NCBI GenBank assembly: GCA_030374765.1 | Contig: JARGXX010000129.1 | Location: 496,001 to 560,000 of the forward strand | Direction: 5' to 3' | Source: Agarophyton chilense | Lineage: Eukaryota > Rhodophyta > Florideophyceae > Gracilariales > Gracilariaceae | DNA: 64,000 nt | Shown: positions 50,795-61,018 of the stretch, one piece after another | Numbering within the stretch: position 1 is the first letter of the stretch | How the letters are laid out: each line of letters starts with the position of its first letter | Position numbers and translations under genes: made by a program | Notes under the pieces: model-generated | Database searches by the model: none | What the model was told of the DNA's origin: nothing | Seen by the model: only the letters and a program-made list of their open reading frames with translations

Positions 50795-51752
50795 GCGAAA
50801 ATGTAAACACTAACTAACACGTAGTCGAGGGAGTTTGCAAGCAGCGGCAGCACCAATTGCTGCTGCTAAGCTGGGCGACCCCGAAAGTTTGTAACCGAAG
50901 ATACACATGCTCTGTGCCTGTATAGCTAGCAAGGTAGCGGCGGGCATTGCGAGCTGGTTGGGAGCCTTTTGTCAAACAAAGCTGAGGTATCCTAGGAATG
51001 GGTTGCTATTCGTGACTGAGGCATATCCGGCGGAGGTGTCCCCGCGCTTATCATGATTAAACGCGTTGCATAGTTGTGGGTGAGCTCGGAGCCATGAGGG
51101 GCGAGAGTGGGAGCCCGGGAGGTAGGTACTCGAGAAGTGCGGGACAGCAGTGTACGCAGGCGCGAGCATGTATCGTGCGTCGGGAGCAGAGCGGGGGGCA
51201 AGGGGGCGCGTAGCAAATGGCAAAAGACGCAAGAAGGCGAATGCGACAGCGGGGGGGGGGGGGGGGGGGGGGGTGCAAAGCTGCGCGCGACCACCCGACC
51301 AAGGAGACACACCGCTGTACCCCAGACGTACGTAGGAGATACACGGTGCGTTTGAAGTGCAGCCTTTGTAGAAGACGGCGTGCGCGAGATGAGTGAGATC
51401 GAAGCAAGGACAAGGAAGGAAGAAAAAAAAAAACACGCCAGGAAGGGGCGCGGCACCGCGCGTCGTGATTGGCGCGTGTGGGTGGTGCCCCCAAACGCAC
51501 CCGATTGCACGTGCCACGCCGCGCTGCGCCAGATGGAATCACCGCCCGTGGCCCGGCGTTGCTTCTTTTGTGCATGTCATCTAACAAAAACGCCGCTGTG
51601 TCATAAAGCCCGCATCTCTCCCCTCGCGTCACCCCCTCCACCTCCTCCCTGGCACCCCCCCCCCCCCCCCCCCCCCCTACCTCCTTCGCCTACCTGTTCT
51701 ACCGTTTGTTTCTACACGCAGCGCTTTCCGCTCCCCCGCACCCCCGTAAAAC
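50795..51752. promoter_or_regulatory. Intergenic region with paired G23 and C23 tracts upstream of FBPase
   Basis: About 960 bases. G23 at 51251-51273 and C23 at 51655-51677 are equal in length and complementary, 381 bases apart. C23 lies 75 bases before the FBPase ATG; the leader between is C/T-rich. Minus-strand frames here are open only because of the G tract. Confidence 0.6.
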
Positions 51753-53000
51753 ATGCCTGCGCCAGAGCCGGAAGAGGCCGCTGTCAAGGGCACCACGCTC
51801 ACGCAATACTTACTCAACGTCGCCCGCGAACGAGTCAACTCTCTTGAAGGCGAGGTGCGTCACTCCGTGCCCGACACTTCTTTATTGAAGGGCGGCGGCC
51901 AGGACGGCGTTTTGGATCTCGTCACGCTTTTGCAATCCATCAAGCTAGCCGTCAAGAGCGTCGGCTCCTTGGTTCGCTCCGCGGGCATTCCTGGCTCCGA
52001 AATCACTGTTCCCCTTAGTGAAGCCACTGACATCGCCGACGGTTCACGCCGCCTTTGTCAACAGCTCAACTCGCGAGCAAACCAGATATGGATAAACGCC
52101 CTACTCTACTCGCAACGCAGTTGTGTGCTCGTATCAGAGGAACTCCCAGATCCTGTCATTGTTCAAGAGGATATGCAGGGTAAATATGCCGTCGTGTTTG
52201 ATCCTCTCACGGGCCTGTCCGATCCGCCTGCACAGAACATGGGCGCCATCTTTGGCATCTTTAGACAGCTCAGTGGCAGCAATCCCGGCGTAACTGATGT
52301 AATGCAGCCGGCGAGAAATCTTGTCGCTGCCGGTTACGCCTTGTACGGCGCCTGTACAGTTCTCATGTTTTCTGCTGGTTATGGTGTCCAGCAGTTTGTC
52401 CTTGACAACAGTTTGAACGAATTTATTCTCACCGAGCCCAATGTCACCATTCCTTTCTCTGGTGCCATCTACTCTATCAACGAGGGCTACACCGCTGAGT
52501 ACGATACTGAGACTCAAGAAATGCTCAAATGTCTCAAGGCAGAACCCTCCATCGACGGTCGAGCTCGTACTTGCCGGTATATAGGCTCAATGGTAGCAGA
52601 CATTCATCGTACTTTCAAAATGGGAGGCATATTCATGTATCCGCCTCACCACCGTGGCTACCCTAATGGCCGACTCAAGCTTCTCTACGAGGCCGGCCCG
52701 ATGGCCTACTTGGTCACCCAAGCCGGCGGACAAGCAAGCACTGGGACAGAGCACATAATTGACATCATTCCGGAAACCATTCATACCAGGGTGCCAGTGT
52801 TTCTGGGTAGTGAGGATGACGTTAACTTTGCCACCGGCTTTTATAAAAAAGCACCGTGGGGCCGCTCAGATCAAGACCCCATGTTCATGCTTCGACGTAC
52901 TCTCAGCAGAGAGGATAAACGGAGGAAGATGCCGACCACGGATTCCACCAAACCGTCTGAGGTTGTTGACGATGGCATCATGTGTTTCCATATAGGTTGA
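51753..53000 (+). CDS. Fructose-1,6-bisphosphatase homologue with altered metal-site loop
   Basis: 415 residues. Similarity runs along the whole FBPase fold: TLTQYLLN at the start, CVLVSEE (metal-binding Glu pair), YAVVFDPL, GAIFGIFR, ARNLVAAGYALYGACTVLM, IYSINEGY, CRYIGSMVADIHRT, GGIFMYPP, NGRLKLLYEAGPMAYL and VPVFLGSEDDV. The canonical DPLDGSSNID loop reads DPLTGLSDPP (residues 150-159), replacing the second metal-ligand Asp with Thr. Other ligands (Glu pair, first Asp, Glu of LLYE) remain. No transit peptide, so probably cytosolic. Either a weak or altered phosphatase or a regulatory pseudoenzyme. The C-terminus has an extra 60-residue Lys/Ser-rich tail. The start follows a C-rich leader. 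Confidence 0.85.
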   Translation: MPAPEPEEAAVKGTTLTQYLLNVARERVNSLEGEVRHSVPDTSLLKGGGQDGVLDLVTLLQSIKLAVKSVGSLVRSAGIPGSEITVPLSEATDIADGSRRLCQQLNSRANQIWINALLYSQRSCVLVSEELPDPVIVQEDMQGKYAVVFDPLTGLSDPPAQNMGAIFGIFRQLSGSNPGVTDVMQPARNLVAAGYALYGACTVLMFSAGYGVQQFVLDNSLNEFILTEPNVTIPFSGAIYSINEGYTAEYDTETQEMLKCLKAEPSIDGRARTCRYIGSMVADIHRTFKMGGIFMYPPHHRGYPNGRLKLLYEAGPMAYLVTQAGGQASTGTEHIIDIIPETIHTRVPVFLGSEDDVNFATGFYKKAPWGRSDQDPMFMLRRTLSREDKRRKMPTTDSTKPSEVVDDGIMCFHIG

Positions 53001-53194
53001 ATATTACAAAATGTATGATAGCTGATTATTGTGAACAGTAGTACATGAATCTATCATTGAAAAAACAAAATGTCGAGGAACAATGAGCAGAGCCTCATAA
53101 AAGGCGCTGCGAATGCGTCAGCGTATGGTTTCGAACCAAAAGTAAGCACATAAAAAGAATCGGGATGCGCACCTAGTGCACAAACCGCCCTCAT

Positions 53195-54892
53195 TCACCC
53201 AAGCTCGTTTGAATACCATGATGTTGAGTAGTTTTTGCGCACCGGAGCTTCAGGACGCTCCTTGGGGGAAGGAAGCCTCAAGCCAGCGAACGCAGTCACA
53301 TAGCTTTCTGTAAAGTGCGAATTGATGCACTCCGGGGTGATGAGCATTTGCTCCAGGTGTCGGGGATGTACGATATGACTATCGTATTCTTCGGTGGGAA
53401 TATATGCCGGAGCCGGTTCTTTTCCAGATTTGAACTTATCACGCCTTTTCTTGCGTTCATTCATTCCGGCGTTTGTTTTCGGCAATAACCAATGAACTCC
53501 ATGATGGGAAGGGAGGTAAAGCGGCCTGCAATCGCCTTTTTCCGACGCCTTGATCTGTCTGTCGGATGTACAATACTCTTGCAATCTCTTCACATCCTTC
53601 TTAGCGATTATTTCCTTCTTCTCCTGAACCGAGAATGGTAGGCGGTGCAAATGGTCAAGTTGGTGAAACAGTTTTCGCGCAGAGTCATAACAAAGTGTGG
53701 GAACAATGTCATCCGCATGAATAAAGCATTCCACAGCATCGCTCCAATCCGCATCTATCTTGAGCCTCGGTCCAAAGACGGGGCATGGAGCAATAGCGTA
53801 GCAAATCACATCAGTAAAACTATTCATAAGAAGAATCTTGGTCAACAGAATCGCAACTCCGGCTCCTAGACTGTGGCCAGTCACCACCACGGAATATCTT
53901 GGATACTTTTGGAGAGCGGCTCGCAACGTGGGCAAAAGGCTGGTGTACAATGCATACGCGGCATCCTTCATACCGCTGTGTGCATAACCTCCGGCAAACG
54001 GCGCGTTTTCACATAACAGATCGGTGATAAGATCGCTGATGGAACTCGTCCCGCGAATGGAGATGACGATCGTCTTGTATGTTTCATCAAGTCCAACAAA
54101 ATATCTCGGGACGTTTATATGCTCCCCATCCAAATGCGAAACCAACACTTGGTGATCTTCTAGACGCAGCATATACTTTGCGACATCGATTCCGCGAAAA
54201 CCGTGAACTTGTGGTCGGTAAGACGGTTCAATAACCCCACCAGAACTCAACATGATATAGCCGTATGATGCTATCGCAAAATCAAGATAGTGACGGCCGC
54301 GAATAAGAAGATCCCCAGAGCTCAGTGTGGCCTCTCTTGCCATGTGTACCAACTCGCGATGACGACTTTCATGCAGCATTCTTGCGAAAGATACATCATA
54401 ATATACATGATGAAGCTTTTCAGGCCGAGGAAGATCAGTCTGAAACTTATCCACTATTTTTCCAACCGCTTGAACGGCCTCAAACCATGCCATACGCTGA
54501 ATGTGCACGCGTGCGGCCCGTTCTCTTTCACCCTCGACCAGCTGTTGTGCTCTTTTTCCGCCGTAAGACAGAATAAACTGTCCAGCAAAAACAGAAATGA
54601 CGCCTCCGAAAAATGAAGCAATCTTAGAATGAGTCACTCGCTTCGTGAGTAAGGCGCCGGCGGTGTAGCTCAAAGCACCGAACGCAATGCGACCGGGCAA
54701 CACAAGAAAGTACAGCCAACGTTGACTCCGACGATCATCGTCAGCCGGAGGTTCCAGATTTTCCATGTCTTCTTCGAAGAGAGGGTCGTCATAGACCGAG
54801 CCTTCGCCAGCAGAATCATATTGTGTCACCAATGGAGTTGTCTCTGAATCAGCCGACTGATTGATCAGCTCTGTAGAGGTTTGATCAGCCAT
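53195..54892 (-). CDS. Class 3 lipase (sn-1 diacylglycerol lipase-like)
   Basis: 565 residues from the ATG at 54892 (MADQTSTELINQ); the ORF continues upstream but without ATG. Residues 55-110 hold two membrane segments (WLYFLVLPGRIAFGALSYTAGALL, IASFFGGVISVFAGQFILSYGG). The alpha/beta-hydrolase core follows: FVGLDETYKTIVISIRGTSSISDLITDLL, the nucleophile in VVTGHSLGAGVAILLTKIL, an Asp in CFIHADDIVPTLCYDS, and a C-terminal His in INSHFTESYVTAF, as in plant and animal DAG lipases. A Lys/Glu-rich insert separates the core from the His region. It likely releases fatty acids from diacyl- or triacylglycerol at an internal membrane. An acidic N-terminal DPLFEEDMENLEPPADDD may be regulatory. Converges with FBPase, leaving only 194 bases. 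Confidence 0.85.
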   Translation of the reverse strand: MADQTSTELINQSADSETTPLVTQYDSAGEGSVYDDPLFEEDMENLEPPADDDRRSQRWLYFLVLPGRIAFGALSYTAGALLTKRVTHSKIASFFGGVISVFAGQFILSYGGKRAQQLVEGERERAARVHIQRMAWFEAVQAVGKIVDKFQTDLPRPEKLHHVYYDVSFARMLHESRHRELVHMAREATLSSGDLLIRGRHYLDFAIASYGYIMLSSGGVIEPSYRPQVHGFRGIDVAKYMLRLEDHQVLVSHLDGEHINVPRYFVGLDETYKTIVISIRGTSSISDLITDLLCENAPFAGGYAHSGMKDAAYALYTSLLPTLRAALQKYPRYSVVVTGHSLGAGVAILLTKILLMNSFTDVICYAIAPCPVFGPRLKIDADWSDAVECFIHADDIVPTLCYDSARKLFHQLDHLHRLPFSVQEKKEIIAKKDVKRLQEYCTSDRQIKASEKGDCRPLYLPSHHGVHWLLPKTNAGMNERKKRRDKFKSGKEPAPAYIPTEEYDSHIVHPRHLEQMLITPECINSHFTESYVTAFAGLRLPSPKERPEAPVRKNYSTSWYSNELG

Positions 54893-57168
54893 TTTAATGT
54901 CCAGGGACGCCTTATTTTCGGTAAAGTGCAATTTCCAAGGCAATCTCGGACAGCATGCACAACAGAACTGACACAGAAACAAAGATGGCTCCGAGGGTTG
55001 AGAATTGCAGTGCGCACACTGCAAACAGGTTGAGTTGCTCAGTACCTGCTGTGTGGAAGAAACAGACCAGCTAGCGCACTAAGACAGTCAACGAAAGTGA
55101 GCGAAACCCATCTCTCAACCGAAGGACTTGCAATTCTTTCGACTATTATCAGAGTACTTGTGCTAAATTCCTTTTCGAAGATTATCTGAACAGCACTGGG
55201 CCACAGATGCGTTAAGAATCGGAGCGTACAAGCGAGAAACGTACAATATGAAATTGGGGCAGGTGAATGACCTTGCTTCTTGCTCTCAACAGCTGTACAG
55301 AATACTGTCGGCGAAATGAAAAAAATTAGCTTTCTCAACAAAAAGCATGAACGCGGATCCTCTACAGTATGATGCTGATTGCCAAATGGCCCTGTACATG
55401 TGTGCCTCATATTATCTTGAAGCATTGGAGAAGCTGTATACTGTATCTGTAAGCAAAACACAACTTTCGAGCTAGCTACGAACGTAGCTTGAAACACTCG
55501 TTCCTCTCCAAAACAGTAAGTCATAGGCTGGGGGTGACTCCTGTGGTATTAGTTGATCACAAGTTTAATAACCCATGCCTCTATGTCCTCGTAATACACA
55601 TTTACGCTCAGAGAAGAGAGAAAAACAGGGCTGACCCTCAGATGATTCAGGCTCCTACTGTGCCTCTTCTAAACCTCACCCTTCTCTCTGTTCGCAGTGT
55701 TTGCCTTCCAGTTTGACGTTGAGACACAGTCATCATTTGTGACAGAAAAAGCTTCGCAGCACGTGAAAGCGACGTCGCGGTAGATTGCCGACGCATGCTT
55801 TGAACTGGAGCGCAACGTTACAAGGCACCTTGCTTGTTGCTGAGATGATTTCAGGAAATATGAAACGCAATGATTACTATAATATTGCTTTCAGAATAAT
55901 GAATAAACACAAGCTGTAGCGACACAAACTCGATGCAGTGGCTTTACAATAAGGCTTGCTTGAGTGTGTTCGTGTGCTTCATGTGTAAAATAGCGGTGTA
56001 GAGATACCGCGGATACGCACCTCTACTTGAGAAGAGTGACTAAAAGAGATGAAAAAGCGACGCAAGTATGGCGGGCATGTGGTCGCAGCCAAGAACTTTG
56101 AAGGGCAAACCTCGAGCGCGAGATTGGCCTGGCAGTTTTGCAAGCCTCTACTATGATGGTGGACGTTCTGCCAGAAGCATGCTTCCCGTCGACTACCAAG
56201 GCAGCGCCAACGAACGAAGCAGCGACAGAAGCTTTAGGAAGTGCGACTTGTTGTAAAACGTTTTGCCTGGTGCATGCAGAGGTGCTCAACTGTTCTCGCG
56301 AGAAATTGTCTACTTTCGCGGGAAAAGAATGCGTTTCTGATCGATGTGCCTCACTCAACGCAACAGACTGGCAGACAAGGTAACTTTGACGTCGTGATGA
56401 TGACGGCAATCAAGCTGGATTGAGATCAACTCCTGTCGGTAGGTATTGGGGATCTAGAGCTCCAACCGAACCATTGGGTATCAGAGTGAAAGACGTTTTA
56501 TGGGCTTTTCATCGAAGCACAGCGAGACTCCGGGAAAGAAGAGGTTTGTACGATCCATGTCGACGTCAACCGGACATGGGTGTTCCGGCCAACTTCCTTT
56601 TGATCGCAGTTGTGTTCATCTCGGCTCCCGTTTGCAGCGTATACTCATGAGAAAGAATTATCGCCGTGGCGTAAGATCGGAAGCCTTCACTTTTTGATAT
56701 CCTTTTTGACAAGTCGCAAGGACCGACCGTCGGCCAGGAGCTGCTTTTATAGTGTGGAGCGGTCCGTCAGAGGGATGAGAAGCGCTGAAATTAACGAAAA
56801 ATAATCAACCCGTGGGGTCTGGCCAGGCCAGACGGCGCAGATTCGTTGTTTTGCAGTCCGTCCAATCTTTCACTCATTGGTCTCGTAGGAGCGGAGTTGG
56901 ACGTCCGTATGAGCTTCTTTTCCGCGGATGCAAGCCGGGCAAGGCAACGTCGATGTCAACGAGTTATTATTCGTAACCCTCTGCCTCCAAAACACGTTCC
57001 TCTTGTTTGCTCCGCACATGCAAAAACTAGTTACGCACATGATTCCTACCAACTGTGACAAATGCGGCAAAAGTTCCGAGCACGTTTTTGTTTCGCTTTG
57101 AATTCGTTCCAGCTCAGAGTGTTCGGGAGATCAACAACGGCACCACGGATCCATTCAAACTCTACAAA
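54893..57168. other. Long intergenic region before the TOC-like GTPase
   Basis: About 2.3 kb, AT-richer. Several short frames exist (for example 56138-56383 plus, with GKECVSDRCASLNATDW, and 56023-56409 minus), but none has a domain and the starts are poor. A small unannotated gene near 56.1-56.4 kb is possible but unsupported. No repeat or RNA gene seen. Confidence 0.35.
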
Positions 57169-58575
57169 ATGGACTCAGACGCTGATATTGACGAGGAAAA
57201 AGTGGCTGCGATGTTGCTACCTGTAGAGCACTGCAAAGTACCTGAGCTCTCCGAACAGTTCGTAGACCAAAGCTCAGCATCTGATGCTGTGTTCCGAAAA
57301 CCACGTCCGAATCAGATTCTCGGGCCCGTCCCAGATGCGGCCCTGTTGGACGCTACGCGCGCATGGTTAGTGCAGCGTGATCTGACTCTTGAAGATCTGC
57401 ATTCTTGTATGGGACTATGCAAAATTCTGGACATCACAGAAAATCTTGAAGGCTATCGAAAGAGGTACAGATTGTTTGTCGAGGGTGCTCTATACGCAGA
57501 CATTCCATTAGAAGACCTTCCTACCATGCAAGATATACGATTTGAGCGTAACTGGCCAAAACTCATTTGTGCGGTGGCACATCTTGCCCGCACGAGGGAT
57601 GGGGGGCAATGGAATGCGTGTCTCGAAGCGGCTGGCGCTTTACACCCGACACACTGGCGTGATGCCATGAGGAATGAGAGATGGGAGGGCGACGCCACAG
57701 CCCGTCAAATTGCTCGTCTAGTCGGTTCACACTGCACATTTACTGTGGCCGGCACTCAAGGAAGTGGAAAATCCGAAACTGTTCGAACTCTTCTTGGCCG
57801 GCAATTGTTTCGAGCGTCACATGCACTGTCTTACGAGCAAGATCCAGAGACCCTCACAGAGGAAGAAAGATCTGATATTGAGAAGAAACGACACTTGACT
57901 GCGGTGAACTGGCCAAGCTTCCCAATTCTAGACAACATGCCCTTCGGATCATCAAAAGCTGATATGGCCCACGTTAAAGTTGACGGAGTCGTTCTTTCAT
58001 TTTTGGAGCTACCCGAGATGAATACTGCATTCGACCATGTGGATAGCGAAGGGCAAGAGGTAATACACGAGTTTGGCAGCATAGAAAAAGTTCAACGTGA
58101 CATACAGGGAGAACACCCTCGAGTGGTTTTCGTTGTGGAACGTCTAGATGATTTTCATGAGAAACCGTTTCGAGAACTTGTGGCCAAGCTACGACGCTTG
58201 TTCGGAAATGACATGTTTTACAGAATAGTTATCATCCTCACTCACGGGTATTCATATCCTCCAGGACAAATGAGCTACCAGGTGTGGGTCTTCGATCAAG
58301 TCCGGCAGGTGAGAGAATGTTTGAGGAAGGTTTGGAAGAAATGCCCGCACGTTCCTGTGGTTGTGGTGGAGAACAGTGAGCACTGTCCAACTGTGGAGGG
58401 GCACCGTATACTGCCTAACGGGGAAGATTTCGTTCAAAACTTTATCAATAGTTTGGATCTTGTTTTGCAAAGGGGGCAAAGAGAGTTTGAATTAGTCCCA
58501 ACTCCTCTAAGAGGGTGGTGGGAATGTTATGCTTTGGTTGGGTTGATAGCAGTGTTGTTGATGCGTCTTCGGTGA
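57169..58575 (+). CDS. TOC34/AIG1-like GTPase with C-terminal tail anchor
   Basis: 468 residues from the ATG at 57169. A 190-residue N-terminal region is alpha-helical and unrecognised. The GTPase domain starts with the P-loop TVAGTQGSGKSETVRTLLGR (about residues 190-208) and continues with VDGVVLSFLELPEMN and VVFVVERLDDFHEK, the VxxRLD strand typical of Toc34/Toc159/AIG1 GTPases. YRIVIILTHG and VPVVVVENSEH fill the TxxD/guanine-site positions loosely. The last 19 residues (WECYALVGLIAVLLMRLR) are a tail anchor ending in basic residues, as in Toc34 of the plastid outer envelope, where it acts as a receptor for preprotein import. A GIMAP-like GTPase on another membrane is the alternative. The ORF extends 38 codons upstream but only from a GTG. 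Confidence 0.7.
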   Translation: MDSDADIDEEKVAAMLLPVEHCKVPELSEQFVDQSSASDAVFRKPRPNQILGPVPDAALLDATRAWLVQRDLTLEDLHSCMGLCKILDITENLEGYRKRYRLFVEGALYADIPLEDLPTMQDIRFERNWPKLICAVAHLARTRDGGQWNACLEAAGALHPTHWRDAMRNERWEGDATARQIARLVGSHCTFTVAGTQGSGKSETVRTLLGRQLFRASHALSYEQDPETLTEEERSDIEKKRHLTAVNWPSFPILDNMPFGSSKADMAHVKVDGVVLSFLELPEMNTAFDHVDSEGQEVIHEFGSIEKVQRDIQGEHPRVVFVVERLDDFHEKPFRELVAKLRRLFGNDMFYRIVIILTHGYSYPPGQMSYQVWVFDQVRQVRECLRKVWKKCPHVPVVVVENSEHCPTVEGHRILPNGEDFVQNFINSLDLVLQRGQREFELVPTPLRGWWECYALVGLIAVLLMRLR

Positions 58576-59148
58576 TGAACTGAACAAATGTCGCATTTCA
58601 TCTCAATGGACTAGAGATGACAATTCTGTCGAAAAAACTACCGCGTAATTTTTCTTTTTTACCATCGAGGCGTGCAAACTGTGAGTTGTCCATCAGCAAT
58701 GGCTCTGTTACTAATTTATTTGAGAAAGCTGAAGAGCTGTGAGGAAAATCATGTTAGGTTCAAATTTCAATGTGGTTGCTTAGAGCCTACGCTTGGAAGC
58801 ATAGTCGGCGTGGATGGAGGATGAAGAAACGCGAAATTTCTCACGGAATGCTGATGTTTGTTCTTCATATGATAAGGGCATCCTTCAATGCGCGTGTGAG
58901 CAGTGGTCGCAAATATAAGATGATGTGGAGGTGACATTCGATTTCGATTTGAAATTCGTGTGGAGCAATAGCGGCTGGGCCAGCGGCAACGGTTGGCGCC
59001 TGTACGCTCTGTAAAACGTTCTGTTCGCACCGCAGATCTACCGCTGATCTGGCACGCGGCGCATATCAGATCTGACCAACGGCACCTTCGCGATATTCAT
59101 CCGTGCAGTCAGTCAGGTCTCCGTTGCAACTTTTGCGCACAAAATTAG
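58576..59148. other. Intergenic spacer
   Basis: About 570 bases between the TOC-like GTPase and the lumen protein. No ORF, RNA gene or repeat supported. Confidence 0.45.
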
Positions 59149-59502
59149 ATGAGCCCCGCTCCCCAAAGACTGCATCGAGCGATGCAGCCGCCGACACCAA
59201 GGCACACTCGTCCCGGGTTTGCGTTCGCGACGATGTCCGCGGCGTTCTCCCGCAGAGAGTTGTTGACGTTGTTGACAGGCGTCGGAATGGCTTCCGCAGT
59301 CTCCCCGCGACGAGCGCTAGCAGAGAATGACAAGAAGCCAAAGAAAGGAGAGCGTGGCTCAAAGGAGGCAAAAGGATACCAGCTGTGTCTCTCACAATGC
59401 CTGTACGATTGCACCACTCCCAAAGCTGGAATGGCCAAGGAGCGCTCTCAATGCCGCACCGAATGCAAGGACGAGTGTGCTGTGAGTCGCGAGCAACTTT
59501 GA
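59149..59502 (+). CDS. Small Cys-rich thylakoid lumen protein with Tat signal
   Basis: 117 residues from the ATG at 59149. Residues 1-30 (Pro/Arg/His-rich, ending FATMSAAF) look like a plastid transit peptide. SRRELLTLLTGVGMASAVSPRRALA then forms a twin-arginine thylakoid transfer signal with an ALA cleavage site. The mature part is about 60 residues: a Lys-rich stretch (NDKKPKKGERGSKEAKGYQ) and two Cys clusters, CLSQCLYDC and CRTECKDEC. This six-Cys arrangement recalls a conserved short lumenal protein of plants and algae, but I cannot name it with certainty. It probably folds with disulphides or binds a metal in the lumen, possibly as a photosystem assembly factor (inference). Alternative in-frame starts at 59182 and 59233 would remove the transit peptide. 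Confidence 0.7.
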   Translation: MSPAPQRLHRAMQPPTPRHTRPGFAFATMSAAFSRRELLTLLTGVGMASAVSPRRALAENDKKPKKGERGSKEAKGYQLCLSQCLYDCTTPKAGMAKERSQCRTECKDECAVSREQL

Positions 59503-59713
59503 AAACGCAAATGCCTTTTTCTTTTAGTATGGTGGTATGTGCAGTTACGCAGAAACAATCCGTGCGTACGGTTCTACGAGGTCGGGAGGAAGGGAGAGGA
59601 AGAGAGAGGAAAAGACTAGCGGAAATAGTTACAGATTTCAGCCAAGACATGTAAACAAACGTTTTGTAGGGGTTGAGGAGAAGGTACAATACAAGGCGGA
59701 TTGAAAGCCAGCC

Positions 59714-60502
59714 TCATTCTTCGTCATCATCGTCATCAGAATCATCCTCCCCCTCGACGCCGTGTACTTGACCCGAGGCGTAAGCCACGCCAGGTTCGTG
59801 ATAAGCACCGGCAGCAACATGCGACTGCTGCGCATAAGTGTCACCAGCTTGGCCGGCATGCACGGCGTTTTGCTCCTCATCCGAGCTGGTTTCCGGGTCA
59901 TACCATGGGCGATCAGACTGCTGTGTGTCGTGGCCGCGATTTTCCTCTGCGTACTGATCCTGTAGCAGTTGTTCCTCTTCTTGTTCGGAGAGTTTTTTCT
60001 TTTTGTTCTTGTACTTGTTGAAGGCCAGGGCGCCCAGACCAAGGGCGGCACCGGCACTTGCGACGCCGGCGGTGATCTTGGCGGCGTCGGAGTGGAAGAA
60101 GCCTTCGTTGTCAGCCTTCTCCAACTCGACGACAAGCGCAAGCGAGCCTGAGCCGTTGACGACGGGAAAGTCCCCGGCGGAGCGTCCGCGGTCGCGCACG
60201 TTGGACAGCAGCACGCCGGCAGAGCCCAGGGACGGAATGCCTGGCGAGCCGGTGTCGAAAAGGAAGAAGGTGAGGTACTTTGGCTGCGGGCGATGGTCGG
60301 CCTCGAGGGATTTGAACTCGTTGGTGAGATCGACGGTGAAAGTGTCGTTCCACACGGCGAGGCCGTCGTGTTGCGTGGTGGCGGCGTTGGACTTGTAGAG
60401 CTCGTGCGAGATGTCGCCGTCGAAGCAGACGACGGCGAAGGGGTAGACGCCGCCGACGTGTTTGGCGGCGTTGATGTTGACGTTTAGTCGCAAGGGGGCC
60501 AT
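59714..60502 (-). CDS. C2-domain protein with acidic tail (paralogue 1)
   Basis: 262 residues. Residues 1-135 read as a C2-type beta-sandwich: LRLNVNINAAKHVGGVYPFAVVCFDGD, AVWNDTFTVDL, PKYLTFFLFD, SLGSAGVLLSNV and GSLALVVELE. The expected Ca2+-binding Asp pairs are incomplete, so Ca2+ dependence is doubtful. A Gly/Ala-rich hydrophobic stretch (TAGVASAGAALGLGALAFNKY, about 145-165) may be membrane-active, followed by a poly-Lys. The C-terminus has RPWYDPETSSDEE and a very acidic end (EGEDDSDDDDDEE). It is a tandem duplicate of the next gene (61019-61612), same strand, with the same block order. Two long C tracts (coding strand; 60652-60670, 60702-60728) lie 150-226 bases upstream. Likely a membrane or lipid-associated protein; role unknown. 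Confidence 0.75.
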   Translation of the reverse strand: MAPLRLNVNINAAKHVGGVYPFAVVCFDGDISHELYKSNAATTQHDGLAVWNDTFTVDLTNEFKSLEADHRPQPKYLTFFLFDTGSPGIPSLGSAGVLLSNVRDRGRSAGDFPVVNGSGSLALVVELEKADNEGFFHSDAAKITAGVASAGAALGLGALAFNKYKNKKKKLSEQEEEQLLQDQYAEENRGHDTQQSDRPWYDPETSSDEEQNAVHAGQAGDTYAQQSHVAAGAYHEPGVAYASGQVHGVEGEDDSDDDDDEE

Positions 60503-60651
60503 ATCGGGGGTGGAGGGAGAATCGGGGACGGAGGTGAAAGTGGCGGTGAGGTGCGAAACGAGGGGAAGAGGTGAAGAAGAAAAGGCGGCTCGGGTATCTA
60601 TCTAAAAGATGGCTGTATGGAGTAATGATTTGGTACGTTGGTAATCTACAC

Positions 60652-60728
60652 GGGGGGGGGGGGGGGGGGGCGTGGTCACACGAGGCGACACGCGCCAAAA
60701 CGGGGGGGGGGGGGGGGGGGGGGGGGGG
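60652..60728 (-). repeat. Two homopolymeric C tracts (coding strand), C19 and C27
   Basis: Plus-strand G19 (60652-60670) and G27 (60702-60728), separated by 31 bases, upstream of the C2 paralogue 1 start. Confidence 0.95.
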
Positions 60729-61018
60729 AAGGGGGTCGGCGTGGAGCATGACTTGTCGACACGCCTTTTGCGGATGTGTTTTTGAGAGGCGCGCCACCTT
60801 CCCTCGGCGCTGGCGCAGTGTCATACAATTGCTGCAGCAGTGGGCCAATGGGCGAAGTGCGAGCGCAGCGCATATCTGCGTACACACTTTGGGGGGCAAC
60901 AGTCTCTGTGCTAACTTGCTCAGCAAGTCGTTTTTATTACACGCACATATCAAAGAGAGGGTATGGCGGGGTGGTGGCAACGGCGCTTTCGCGACGACGA
61001 CAAGCGTAGCCACGCGCT

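Noticed and set aside
50972..51641. Minus-strand ORFs with poly-Pro upstream of FBPase
   Set aside because: Open only because the G23 tract reads as Pro or Gly; three overlapping frames are equally open and none has a domain.
53001..53194. Possible small gene between FBPase and the lipase
   Set aside because: Only 194 bases shared by two convergent 3' ends; no frame of note.
56023..56409. Small ORFs on both strands near 56.1-56.4 kb
   Set aside because: Overlapping opposite frames with non-ATG or weak starts and no domain; noted only as a possibility.
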